Below, piece by piece: positions 11,876 through 23,822 of a stretch of 64,000 bases of DNA. Where the stretch lies: the NCBI GenBank assembly GCA_947623455.1, contig OX392533.1, forward strand, positions 31,618,229 through 31,682,228, given 5' to 3'. The translations under genes and the position numbers were made by a program. The notes below the pieces were generated by a model. The model had not been told where the DNA came from, did not search any database, and saw nothing but the letters and a program-made list of their open reading frames with translations. The DNA comes from Mimachlamys varia (taxonomy: Eukaryota > Mollusca > Bivalvia > Pectinida > Pectinidae). The stretch's first letter is position 1; the number at the start of each line of letters is the position of its first letter.

Positions 11876-12012
11876 GTGTTAGGCAAGGAGATGGATTTTA
11901 GTCATTGTATTCAAAAACATCAGGAAAAAGTGTTTTTCAAGTAAAAAGGCATTGTGGAATTAGTATAAAACTTAAATTAAATAGCATCACATCACTAATA
12001 TCTATGCCAAGA
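11876..12012 (+). repeat. dispersed repeat family D, copy 1
   Basis: ggcaaggagatggatttt ... tcaggaaaaagtgtttttca ... gcatcacatcactaat matches 25.34-25.47 kb in the same orientation with moderate divergence. Confidence 0.6.
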
Positions 12013-13057
12013 TATTTGCTCATCCCAAGATGCTTTTTATATTCAATGACTGTTTAAACATTGAAAATGAGCAAGAAAAAATGATAAAATATTAAGATCG
12101 GTTAAGGTTCATGTAATCAACCATGTCGTTCAGCATATCTCCTGTGGACACTGTAGGAAATCACATGTATCGGTCCGCAGAAATGCATTATTTATTTCAA
12201 AAAAATTGTTTGGAATGGAATTATCCGTTTTCTCATCAAAAATAATTCCGATTTATTTCAAATATGTTTTACCGCAGATTCATTCGGTGAGAAATTAACA
12301 AAAATGTATTTTTTGTAGGAGAATATTGCGCAGAACTACTTCCGGCAAACCATGTGGCTGCATAAAATACAATAACAACCTGCGCTGATGCTGAATCGAA
12401 AGAATTGAAAGAGTTTTTAGAGTTGTATAAGTGCTAAAATGACCAATAGTAATGCAAAAATATGTTGACTATTTCAAAAGATGTCATCAAACGTGTCGCT
12501 TTTTTTACTTAATCACTCATTTTGCGAATGTTTTGACAACCGGACGTGATGAGAAATTGTGCATAAAATGTTAACATATATTACTTTTTGCTATATTATT
12601 TTCAGTTTTTAAATACAAATTACATTCTTAAAAGGTTATTGAAAAAGTTTTTGATTGGTGTAAATGAAAAGCTGTGTGTATCTCAAGTAGTTAATTTCAA
12701 CCAAAATCTATGACAGCTCTCAAGGGGAAACGAAATCATAGGGCGTACTATTTTATTCCCAATCACCATTAGCAAAGAATGGGTTGCCAAAAGGTACATT
12801 GGCTTAATAAAAGGAAATTTGGCCTTCCTGAAGAAAGTTTTGCGAATTCAAGGAAGAGTTTTAACTCTTGCATGCCTCGTTATGCTTATAAAGTGACAGT
12901 TTTGACGGATTAATCGATGAAAATGACATTCAATGTTATCAACGTGCAACATGGAGTCCTTCAGGAAATGCTAATGGACAGTTCATGTATGTCATGCGAA
13001 ATTTGTACCGAGATGACAATTGTAAGGGTTTGAAATTCACTTTTTTTTAAATCCCCC
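12013..13057. other. intergenic, no gene recognised
   Basis: AT-rich and probably the 5' flank of the Mutator-like element that follows. A C homopolymer lies at about 13.05-13.07 kb. I could not define terminal inverted repeats. Confidence 0.35.
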
Positions 13058-13124
13058 CCCCCCCTTTAAACGAGAAAGGTTACAGACTAACAAATATTTA
13101 ACAGATGTAACAGTTCACGTAGCC

Positions 13125-14927
13125 TTGTGCGAGAAGGCAAGAAGTGTGGCCGCTGGTGGACGTTCACCAATTAACATTGTTTCGGAACAAAGAACTTTTG
13201 GGTTGGCATCTGTGTTGCTAGTGAAGTGTCAGGGCTGTGACCAATCTTTCAGTTTTGTAACAAGCCCAAAGCTACAAACCACCAAAGACAAGCGTTACGA
13301 CGTAAATGTAAGGGCTGTGTGGGAAGTGTTGCAACAGGAAATAGTGCCTCACATTTGAATGAACTCCTTGGTACATGTGACTCACCAGGAATCTCACAAC
13401 CTTCGTTCACCACTAATGAGCAGGAAATTGCTGATTGGTGGCAGGAACTGCTTCTGTCGGAGTTTAAGAAAGCAGGAGAAGAAGAACGGCGGATTGCAAT
13501 TGAGAAAGGGAATTTTCACGATGGAGTGCCATGCATTAGAGTCATTGCGGATGGAGGTTTGAACAAGTGTAGTCGCATATACATATAATGCTTTATAATA
13601 GGGAAAGAACTGGCCATCATCTGCATAAGGGAATTCGGAATAAGCATTGTTATATTTGTTGTAAAGCTCAGAGAGAAAAGATTGTCCCAAAGTCCCATAG
13701 ATGCTTTCAGAACTTGCACGATAGTTCACAGGCCATGGAATCGGATATCATTGTTGAAAAATTTAAGAATGCTGAAAGCTTACATGGACTGCGATATACC
13801 CGACTTATTGCAGATGGTGATTCTTCTGTATTTTCCAAAATCCAGGAAGAGGTACCAATTTGGGGTAAAGATGTCATGAAAGAGGAATGTGCAAATCATG
13901 TATGTAAATGCCTGCGATCAAACTTGGAAAAACTTGTGGAAAGTATACCTCAGTATAAAGACAAGGACAAGTTAGCCAAGGCTGTACGTGTTCGGTTTGT
14001 GAGTGCTGTAAGATGTGCCATCAGAATGAGGTCAACAGACACCAACAGACAAAAAGTCGAACACACTCTTACTTATAACATCAGGAACAGCATCTATCAC
14101 ATATTTGGTAAGCATGACAACTGCTCTGATTTCGGCAGAGCAAGGGACAAACAAATCCAGAGCGAAAGAGCATCTGATAGTGATGGCGTAAATCCCTCTA
14201 TGGCTTCATTGTGCAATGACCAAGCTTCTTATTGGACCGAAGGATCTTCTGTTATTGGTCAAGCGCTATCTAGATGTGGTTCTGATCTGTTATATACCAA
14301 CAAAGATTCAGATATGATTCAGGATGTGGCCAAGATTCTTGATCGCGTAGCCCTTAAAAGTGACCGACTCCTCCTCAATGCAACTTCAAATCTTGCGGAA
14401 TGTTGGATGCACATTCGGACTAAATTTGATGGAGGTGAGTTATACAATTACTGTAGTCGAGGATCATGGTCTACACGATGCTACGGTGGTGCACTTCGTA
14501 TGAATCGTGGGCCACAGGGGTCACCAACAGCCTGGCAGTACAGCACAGGAACCTTACCTGGAAACCATTACATGAAACTTTTCAAGGAGAAAGATAAACA
14601 GTTGATTTCCTCCACAACACCCTAACAGCAACCAGAAGCCAGATGAAGTCCTACCAACAGCGCCGAACAAGGAAAGCAAATATGGCCTATGGTAAGGAAG
14701 CCACAGATGTTTTTCCTGATGTGTCCTCCTCTGACTTATTAATACGACAGAGTGAGCTTCTTGAGAAACACATCAACATATCCAAGGAACGCATCGATGC
14801 GATAGAAAGAACTACTCGGGACCAATCTAATTCCATCGCTTGGCATAATGAAAGGAAGAAATGGATTGACAGTCAATTTCCCACGAATAGACAGTTTATT
14901 TACTATGAATGGACATCTTGGATGTAG
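13125..14927 (+). pseudogene. Mutator-like transposase with C-terminal YqaJ-like domain, frameshifted
   Basis: Three plus-strand frames in succession encode one protein. 13125-13320 gives SPINIVSEQRTFG and CQGCDQ (zinc-binding-like N-terminus). From 13322 a one-base deletion moves the frame and it continues through NELLGT, IADWW and CIRVIADGG. From about 13588, after another frame change and a small loss, comes GIRNKHCYICCKAQ, MESDIIVEKFKNAE, LRYTRLIADGDSSV, VPIWGKDV and ECANHVCKC, the signature of the Mutator-like transposase family in invertebrates. After a stop at 14625 a shifted frame (14643-14927) gives EATDVFPDV and TRDQSNSIAWHNERKKW, the beginning of a YqaJ-like nuclease domain, then truncation. 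At least three frame breaks make it inactive. Confidence 0.78.
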
Positions 14928-14939
14928 CAATCACAGATT

Positions 14940-15530
14940 CACTATTTGTTTGAAGCAATAGATAGATCCTTATCTGATTTCATATGCATATTCCCTTTGG
15001 TCTCTTATCATGCATTGTTCATGTTTCTGTCCGATTAAAAAACAATATGGCCAACAGGTGGCCATCTTGCACTTTGACAGTTACAGACTGTGTTCCATTT
15101 TTCTTGTGAATGTATTTTTTTGTCAAATGTAATATGTAAACTTCCCTTGGTGCTCGGTTTAGGCCCTTTTGATTCTGGGTTTCATAAGGAAAAACTTAAT
15201 GGTTAATAGGCAGCCATCTTGGCTCTTGACACTAAAAGTCTGTTATCGTTGTTTCCTGATAAGTACATGTACTTGATGGATCTATCTCATATTTCACATG
15301 TAGGTTCCCCTTGGTACCTTTAACGTTGTGCCCTATTGATTTGTGGACTAATCAGAAAAAAACCAAAATGGCTTACAGATGGCCATCTTCGATTTTAACA
15401 AGGAAAATTTCATGATTTTGCATGTATATTCCTCATGGTTCTTATATTTATGCTACTGGTACTTTGTTTTTTAGTACTGATGGGAAAAACAACCCAATTT
15501 ACTCACAGGCCCTCATTTTCCAATTAATAT
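14940..15530 (+). repeat. diverged tandem repeat array after the Mutator-like element
   Basis: Three or four units of roughly 160 bp share 'aatggc..acaggtggccatcttg', a run after 'tttgac', and 'catgta..ttcccctt-ggt'. They are heavily diverged and relate to 4.68-4.93 kb. Possibly the 3' part or a satellite-like expansion of the transposon. Confidence 0.55.
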
Positions 15531-16270
15531 TGTCTTAAATAGATATAAGAGAAGAAAATGGAAAATATATAACTTTTAAACAACAAATAAAGATCTAATA
15601 TTTTTTGTTTGGTTGTAATTATTAAGGATGTAACGTTTGCAATATATTATGTGGTTTTACGTAAGAAATATGGTCAATGAAAAAGAAAAAAACATCACCT
15701 TATATACTTTCAGTTGATGAATTAATCCATCGATCAGAGCTAGTTATAATCTACCCTCTACAGTGAACAATTTCCATAATTCTGATACCATTCTTCTATG
15801 TACAATATATAATTATTACACAGCTAATTTGTTACAATTGATATACATCACCTATAATGTATGCCTACTAATATTGCTACACAGTGTAATATTATATTCT
15901 TATTCTTTCAAAACAATGAATAATTATTTACTGATTATCTATGTAATGAACTTACGTTGTCAGTGTTATATTATTTCAAACTATGTTTACTTGTGCTGGT
16001 TCTCATGAGTGATTAAAATATCCTTCAAATGTGTCCGTCTAAATCATGAGGAAGACTAAATAAAACAAATGGAACTTTTTGTATGTTTAACTGGTGTGAC
16101 ACTTCAAATGTTTCTTTTTAAAGTAAATGTGTTGGTTTTTTTTTCTATGTTCTAATCACTTTTACTCTTCACTTAAGTTCTGCCATCTCGACTTTTGTCC
16201 CTCTTTTTCTATCCTGTCTTCTTTGTTTCGTTTCTGTGCTCTTGAGATGTGGACTATCTTGACTGATTTC
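15531..16270. other. AT-rich flank, no gene recognised
   Basis: Low-complexity AT-rich sequence. The pyrimidine-rich stretch at 16.13-16.25 kb may be the 5' UTR of the LINE that starts its coding region near 16.27 kb. Confidence 0.35.
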
Positions 16271-17935
16271 GAACATGGATGAGTGAAATTACTATATTAT
16301 CTGTAAACTGTCAGGGCTTAGGTGATTTTATGAAGAGAAAAGGTGTTTTCTTCATATCTAAAAAGTAAAGATTACAACATATATTGCCTTCAAGATACAC
16401 ATTTTACTGCAGAATTAGAAAATCAAATAAGAACTGAATGGTGTTACGGATGCTTTTTCTATTCTTACCAATCAAATGCTAGAGGGGTAGCGGTCCTGTT
16501 TAAAAACAATTTTGAATTTAAATTTAAGATAATTAAAAAGGATTATACTGGTAACATTTTAACACTAGAGATTGAAATTGACTCTGTAAGTTTGACACTA
16601 ATAACAGTATATGGTCCAAATAAAGATGAACCTGACTTCTAAAAGACTGTATCAGAAACACTTGAGGAATTTGGAAATCTAGGGGCTATAATTTGTGGAA
16701 ATTTTAATTTGGTTCTTAATCCTCAACTTGATTATGACAAGACATATAAAAAAGTAAACAATCCTTAAGCTCGAGATAAAGTTTTAAATATAATTGATGA
16801 ATTTAATTTAATAGACATATTCTGGGAATACCATCCAACCCAGAAAAGATATACATGGAGAAAATTAAATCCTCTTAAGCTTTCGAGACTAGGTTTCTTT
16901 TTGGTAAGTGGCAGCTTATTACCTTATGTTACTTCTTCTTCTATCGAGCCTAGTTACAAGTCTGATCATTCTATCACAAAGCTAGTATTAAAATTTAATG
17001 AGTTTAAAAGGGGAAGGGGGCTATGGAAGTTCAATAATTCTCTTCCCTATGATACATATTATGTTAAATTGATTAATGATTTAACTGCAGACACAAAAAA
17101 CGAATACTGTCTTCCTGTATATAATCAGAATGCTATTAATGATATTGATGATTCACTTTTACAGTTTGATATTGATGAGCAACTTTTTCTTGAAACTCTC
17201 CTAATGAGCATTAGAGGTAAAACCATCGCCTACTCTTCCTATAAGAAAAAACAAAGAAATGTGAGAGAAAATGAACTGATACAGACCATACATGATTTAG
17301 AAAACAATGTGGATATTGATATTATAGAAATAGAAGGGAAAAAGAAAGAATTAGAAGCCATTCGTTTACATAAGTTACGTGGAAGTGTAATCAGATCTAG
17401 AGCTCAGTGGGAGGAAGAGGGAGAAAAACCTACCAGTTACTTTTTTAACCTAGAAAACAGAAATTTTACCAACAAAATTATTCCTAAAATTCAAAAAGAT
17501 GATGGAACTATAATAGAAAAACAGAATGATAATTTGGAAAATATTAAGCATTTCTATGAAAACCTCTATTAAGAGAACAAATATATAAACGACATTGATC
17601 TTGAAAATTATTTGAATTTCCCTGATATACCAAAACTTACAGAGTCAGAGTCATACTCTCTAGAGGGTGAGATAACTCTTGAAGAAGCAAGTTATTTTCT
17701 AAAAAATATGAAAAACAATAAAAGGCCAGGATCTGACGGTTTCACAGTTGAATTTTAAAAGTTTTTTCTGGAATAAAGTTGGTAAATTTGTAGTTCAATC
17801 TTTAAATTTAGGTTTTTCAAAAGAGAAATTATCAGTTACTCAGCGACAAGGTGTAATTACATGTATACCAAAAGGTGATAAATCTAGACATTTCTTAAAA
17901 ATTGGCGTCCAATTTCCTTATTGAATATAACATAA
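16271..17935 (+). pseudogene. L1-type LINE ORF2, 5' part: endonuclease and start of RT
   Basis: Frames in order give ITILSVNCQGLGDF, YCLQDTHF, GVAVLF, LITVYGPN, IICGNFNLV, SDHSITKLVLKF (apurinic endonuclease), then RSRAQWEEEGEKPTSYFFNLE, NNKRPGSDGF and LSVTQRQGVITCIPKGD, ending at NWRPISLLNIT. These are the L1-group ORF2 landmarks. A frameshift near 16.34 kb, stops at 16.64, 16.77 and 17.57 kb and later ones break the frame. Two catalytic endonuclease positions are changed (GDFN to GNFN; SRxD to SRLG). The element resumes at 20.54 kb after an insertion. Confidence 0.85.
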
Positions 17936-20540
17936 TATGAAATAGGCACTGCCTAAAAGCGAGCGCACATAGTTCAGTAACCATTATATGATACATTGTG
18001 TACAACTCGAGCGCCAAAGGCGCCCCCAGGTAAGGGTTTTAGGTGACAAAACGAACAGAATACTTCATATGGACACGCGGTGCGTTGTTGATGGTTTTAG
18101 AAACGTATTTCCAACTTTTTTCAATGAATTTTCCTATGGGTTCCTTACCAAATTTGTGATAGCAAAATGATCACATAGGAACATTAGTACTTGTTTATAT
18201 ACATTGTATATATATATATAATAATATATATTGAGAAAAAAAATAGTCTGGTGACTGATCACCTACTTGTATGTAATATTTTCTCTATGGAACGTAGTTT
18301 GAAACCCAACTTAAAACCTTCAAATCATTTACATATTATGTGCCGGAATAAGATTTGACTTATAAAAAGAAAGAGGTTGATCCAAAAATAAATTGGTATG
18401 TCTTGAAATATATATATTTGATAATGGACGCATGAAGGCACGATCACTGGATGTCTGAACACCAAAGACTTTCATAGTTAAATGAAAACAAAATTGATGT
18501 GCTAGTTTAAGATCATATCACAATTCGCAAATGCCAAGTTGTATGAACACAGTACCGCAAAGAAAAAATAAACCCAAATACAGAACAAATAAACAAGAAC
18601 ATTGAAAATATTATATATAGAGTGTATCAAATAATGGGAAATAAATGAAGAGTTCTATTATAGTTACTCGTAGTTATCTTTTTATGTTTACATGTTATTT
18701 ATATCTTCTATGTTTCATTAATTTCAATTTGTGCTATCATTTACACCAGGAATTGAACCTGGGTCTCCCACCACAAAGTAGCAAGTGTGATGACCACTAC
18801 ACTATAGAAATATTTCATAGCACAACTGAATTCTTGATACATTTTGGATTTGAAATTTAAATGTAACCTTAAAATTATACTCATCCTCTTTCCTATGAAA
18901 ATAGGAACTGGCATATCAGAATCAATTTATCCCTGCAATTGTTTCCTTTTTCAAGATTCTAGTATATCTAATATCTAGATTGCTATAACCCTTAATTTGA
19001 AATCATTTTTTGGTATTTTGAGCGCAAATATTTTCTCCCGTGACAAAAAAAGGTTGGCAAGTGTGCATTTATCATTTCATCCATGTATCATAAATAATCT
19101 ATTTTCAAAAAGTGGTGTGATTTTAAAATACCTTCATTTTTAATACAGGGATTAAGGGATATATACTGTGACGAGCCAAAAGTCTTTCATTTTTTTACAG
19201 TGTATATATATCTGTATTTCCAACTTTTTTCAATGAATTTTCTTGACTTGTTTATGGATCATTATTTATGAAGATGTGTGTACTTGTAGAGAATTGTTTC
19301 CTTTTTCATCTCATAATATTTTAAAGTTGTTTAACAGTTTTCCATTTGGTGTGACAAAATAATTTATTTACAACATCCTATTTTTGTATGGCGTGACTCT
19401 GTCACATGAAAATTAGCTGTGCAGACAATTCTGTATAGATCCATAGATAAACAACGGGAAATTGAATAAATTTTATGAGATGAAACCTTGAATATTTCTG
19501 TTCCAAATCACCAAAAATTGCCAAAACCCATTAGAATCTACTGTATTTTCCTTTACCAGCAAATCATCGTTGGATGGAAAAATTGAAGGGGATACAGCGG
19601 GGCCAGGGCTATTCAGTTAGCAAAATTAGTGCCCGGGGTCAGGTATTCAGAATATATGCCTACTCACTCAAGTCACTGTAAGCATCGATATCATAATCAA
19701 TCGTCAAGCTTCGGTGGGGGGTGGGTGGGGGGGGCGAGACTATTCAATATTCTATTGACTATTATATGAGACATGCTGCAACACAGACACGATCTGACGA
19801 AGAAAGCAAAGCGTTAATCATTTGACTTACTTTAAACAATGTCCTTTGAGTTTCATGAGCATTCATACCGTCATTGTAATGACGAAGTCAGCTGTTCAGC
19901 TCAACGGGCAGCAGGCACAGGCAAGGCCGAAGAAAAGGCTTCACAAGCGGTATCGCAGACTTGCACCAGGCCTATGAAACGTTTGGGAAGCCGGCAATGG
20001 TTTTATATGTGAAAGATTGCCATCCATATTGCAATCACCTTTTGAGTCAAACATACAATCCGTCTATGAGGGCAGTGATAAGATGAAACTGGTTGAAATC
20101 GCTCCACACCGTTTGCAGGCTTCCTGGCGAAGTTTTGTAATCCGGTCTATTTCAACCAATCAGAATGTAGCAAATTTTTTAGCCCGCGATTTTCAAACCG
20201 CAAATATTTCGCACGCTGAACCTGATTCGTCATAATCGTCGATAATTTTTTTAAAAAATATGTTTTTAGAAGGAATCACTTAAATAAATGACGATATGAA
20301 ACAAAATATCTATTCATACAGCTATGTTGAAAACGGCGATTGTTTTAGCGTCCGATGTAATTATAACCAATCAGAAAGCTGGGAATGTATCGTCCGTTCC
20401 ACATCGGGAAGGCAAAAAATCTCTCTCCATGTATTGTAGTTTCGTTTTGTGTTACTATATATAGAACTATTTATATATACCCGCCCATACGATATCTAAA
20501 AGCGCTCGCTGCGCTCGCTATAAAATTGCTTCTGGAGTAA
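17936..20540. mobile_element. 2.6 kb insertion splitting the LINE, TA flanks
   Basis: The LINE frame reads ...ttattgaatataacata before and tataaaattgcttctgg after; joining them with a shared TA restores the conserved ISLLN-TYKIASG order. So about 2.6 kb was inserted with an apparent TA duplication. The two ends carry the direct word ctaaaagcg; the right end is ctaaaagcgctcgctgcgct plus cgc. I see no clear terminal inverted repeat. A 22-base word, ttccaactttt...tgaatttt, occurs at 18.11 and 19.22 kb. A G-rich run lies at 19.71-19.74 kb. No transposase found, so a non-autonomous DNA element or nested elements. Confidence 0.65.
18742..18813 (-). repeat. tRNA-derived sequence (SINE head or tRNA pseudogene)
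   Basis: On the minus strand an A-box-like TAGTGTAGTGG is followed about 45 bases later by a B-box-like GGTTCAATTCC, as in a tRNA promoter. The acceptor and anticodon stems pair poorly. It lies within the insertion that splits the LINE. I read it as a tRNA-derived SINE head and not a working tRNA. Confidence 0.5.
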
Positions 20541-23105
20541 TCTCATACCGAATAAAAAGTGTTTTAAATAAACTTATTTGTCATGATCAAACAGGGTTTC
20601 TATAAGGGAGGTATATTGGGGAAAATACGCGTCTACTTCATGATGTTATGAAATTCACAGAAGAAAATGATATACCTGGTATGATATTAAGGGTAGATTT
20701 TGAAAAAGCATTCGACTCTGTGTCTTGGAAATATATGCAAAACGTTTGAAAATATTTTGGCTTTGGCAATGATATTTTAAAATGGTTTAATACACTACAT
20801 ACAAATGTTACAGCCACAATTAATCTAGGTGGAAATTTATCTCAATTTTTTTTATATAAAAAGATCTTGTCGTCAAGGCGACCCAGTAGCTCCCTACATC
20901 TTTATTCTCTGTGTTGAAGTTTTAGCAATTCGTTTAAGAAATAACTGTAACATAACTGGAATTAAGACAGACAACTTTGATATTTTTACATCTCAGTATG
21001 CAGACGACACATTTCTTGCTCTAGATGGGTCAGAGAAATCTCTTCATGAAACTCTTACAGAATTTACCTCCTTTCAATATATATCTGGGTTAAAAATGAA
21101 TGTAGATAAAACTGAAATAATTTGGATTGGTAGTATGAAATATAGCGAAGAAACTATGCTTCCAGAGTTAAATCTTAATTGGGGGAAAACTAAATTTACA
21201 CTACTTAGTATTGATTTTGACGTTAATCTAAACAATATTCCTAAACTTAATTTTGAAAAAAAAAATAGTAAAATTTAAAAAGTTTAATCAATAATTGGAA
21301 AAAAAGGAAACTTACTCCAATTGGTACGGTCAATATCATCAAGTCATTAATGATCTCCCAATTTAACCATCTTTTTATATCTCTTCCAAATCCAAGTGAA
21401 AAAAGTTATAAAGGAAAGAAATGCAATTTTATTTGAATTTTTATGGGATAGTACAACAGACAAAGTTTAAAGAAACAATGTTGTTCAAAAGTATTGTAAA
21501 GGTCGTTTGAAAATGCTTAATTTAAATGCTTTTATAAACTCTCATAGATTAGGGTGGGTTAGAAGATTATATAGAACTGAAGGGAAATTGAAATCCATCT
21601 TAAAGGAAAATATTGATATGGACCTTTTATTGAATATTGATGGTGAATATATATTGAATAGTAGTAACCTTTGCAAAAATGATTTTTGGAAAGATGTATT
21701 CAAAGTCTGGTACATACTGAATAACACAAACGAAATGAAAGAACTACAGACCAAATCGTTTTTGACAAAGTGCATTTGGTATAATAAAGACATAACAGTT
21801 GGCGGTAAACCTATTTTCTACAAAACATGGTATAAATCAGGAATACATACAATTGCAGATCTTTTGAATGATTCAGACACTATAACTTTCTATTCTTTTG
21901 AAGAATTTTCCCCAAATGTTCAATTACATACCAACTTTCTTCAATTTCAAGGATTAATATCTGCTATTCGTAAATGTTTGCCAAACCCTTTACAGCAAAA
22001 TATTCTACCATTTTTACGCCCTTTTGTACCTCCGAATATTCAGGTTTTCCTTCCAAATATTACTGATTCCAAATGTCTTTATACTTTTTTTTAATAAAAC
22101 AGACATTGAACTTACCGGTAAATTAAAATGGCAAACAGAGTTTTTATTCAATGAAGGAGAATGGAATAAAATATACGAAATTCCTTACAAAGAAACAAAA
22201 AATACTAAACTGCAATGGCTTCAATATCGTATTTCTCATTATTTTCTAACCACAAACTCCAAATTATTCAAATATGGTATAGCTGTCAGCCCTATGTGTA
22301 GTGTTTGTAATTCTGAAAGAGAGACAATAATCCATTTGATGTGGAATGTCAGGAAGTACAAAATCTATTGCAAAATTTTGAAGCTCTTTTAGATGTACTT
22401 TATATTCCCTTTGCTATGAACAATCTTTTCTTTTTGGGCTTACTAAAAACAGTGTTAATTCTACAGTTGACAATGTCATAATTTTGATAATCAAACAGTA
22501 CATCGATGGAACCAGATGTTTTAATAAATCTTTAAGTATCAATTCTTTGGCAAATAGTATAAAAGTGCATTACAACACTCAGAAATATATAGCAAATGGT
22601 CAAAACGACTCTTTCAAAACAAAATTTAATAATACTTGGAGTAAGTGGAAAACTTTTATTCAACTCGACATTTAAGAATTACATAATACTCAAATATAAA
22701 ACCAGACAGTTTTTTTACACCCTTTTGTAAAACACCTTATAAATATAATTATCCACATCTCATATGTTTCAATTTTCTAGCTGTTTTGTCTATGACTCAT
22801 AATGTCCTTGCTTCCAATTTCTTCCCTGTACTATTCCTGTTTCCAACTTCCTCCCTTTACTTTTTTTTAATTGTATATGCAAGTTAAGTATATGAATGTG
22901 TGTCAGCTGTGTGTGTGTGTGTGTGATGTGTGTGTGTGGGTGTGGGTGTGTGTGTGTGTGTGTGTGAGGGTGTATGTGTTGGTGAGAGGGTGTGCTGTTT
23001 GGTGAAGTACAATGTCTTGTTAATGTAATTTGTTACTGGATTGTTTTTGTAAAATTGTCTATTGTCTTTTGTCTAAAAATGATTTCACAATAAAAAAATT
23101 ATAAA
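20541..23105 (+). pseudogene. L1-type LINE ORF2, 3' part: RT core, zinc-knuckle region, 3' UTR and tail
   Basis: Continuation of the LINE: YRIKSVLNKLICHDQTGF, RVDFEKAFDSVSWKYMQN followed by an in-frame stop, RSCRQGDPVAPYIFILC, then the RT catalytic block SQYADDTFL (near 21.0 kb), ISGLKMNVDKTEIIWIGS, later LQWLQYRISHYFLTTN and CSVCNSERETIIHLMW (Cys/His motif), ending WSKWKTFIQLDI with TAA near 22.67 kb. A 3' UTR with a TG-rich microsatellite and terminal aataaaaaaattataaaaa follows. Several frame changes (near 20.75, 21.28, 22.09 and 22.39 kb) show it is dead. Confidence 0.85.
22897..22985 (+). repeat. TG-rich microsatellite
   Basis: Imperfect (TG)n with interspersed GGG and GATG, within the 3' UTR of the LINE. 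Confidence 0.85.
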
Positions 23106-23106
23106 A

Positions 23107-23612
23107 AAATGAATGGATAGTTGATTTCTTAAGAATGAACAGTTAATTTCCCATGAATGGACAGTTGATTTTTTATGAATGGACGGTTGATTTCTCATGA
23201 ATGGACAGTTGATTTCTTATGAATGGACAGTTGATTTTCCACGAATGGACAGTTGATTTCCCATGAATGGACAGCTGATTTTTTATGAATGGACAGTTGA
23301 TTTCCCATGAATGAAAAGTTGATTTCTTATGAATGGACAGTTGATTTCCCATGAATGGACAGTTGATGTCTTATGAATGAACAGTTGATTTCTTACGAAT
23401 GGACAGTTGATTTCCCATGAATGGACAGCTGGTTTCCCATGAATGGACATTTAATTTCCCTTGAATGGGCGGTTGATTTACCATAAATGGACAGTTGATT
23501 TCTAATAAATGAACAGTTGATTTCCCATAAATTGACAGTTAATTTCCCTTGAATGGACAGCTGATTTCACATAAATGGACGGTTGAATTCCCATGAATGG
23601 ACGGTTGATGAA
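23107..23612 (+). repeat. 22-bp minisatellite, about 23 copies
   Basis: Unit close to atgaatggacagttgatttc plus two variable bases (cc, tt and similar). It starts immediately after the LINE tail. Frame-preserving length is not maintained and stops occur, so it is non-coding. Confidence 0.9.
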
Positions 23613-23822
23613 GCAACTATATCAGAAACTGATATTTCTGTCAACGCTATGCATGAACATGATGAGGTTGTTTACGATTTAGATGACAAAGTGTATGTAA
23701 TTGACTATCTGTTAGAGAACTACAAAACCTCTTCATTTCAAGATTGTAAAAGGGTTAATAATTACTATAGTCACAATATATTTGATTTTATCATCCCCTC
23801 CCATGTCCCACATCCATTGTAG
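23583..23822 (+). CDS. small open frame of unknown status after the minisatellite
   Basis: Open frame of 79 residues beginning inside the last minisatellite unit. The unique part is acidic (HDEVVYDLDDKVYVIDYLLE). I recognise no family. It could be an exon fragment of an inserted element or a chance frame; the evidence is weak and I list it only because composition after 23.61 kb looks more protein-like than its surroundings. Confidence 0.15.
   Translation: MNSHEWTVDEATISETDISVNAMHEHDEVVYDLDDKVYVIDYLLENYKTSSFQDCKRVNNYYSHNIFDFIIPSHVPHPL

Noticed and set aside
18742..18813. Possible tRNA gene
   Set aside because: A and B box words are present but the acceptor and anticodon stems do not pair well; better read as a SINE head or tRNA pseudogene.
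17936..20540. Helitron interpretation of the LINE insertion
   Set aside because: Ends do not show TC...CTRR between A and T; the apparent duplication is TA, which favours a DNA transposon type.
23107..23612. CRISPR-like array of short repeats
   Set aside because: Units are contiguous without unique spacers and the sequence is eukaryotic; it is a minisatellite.
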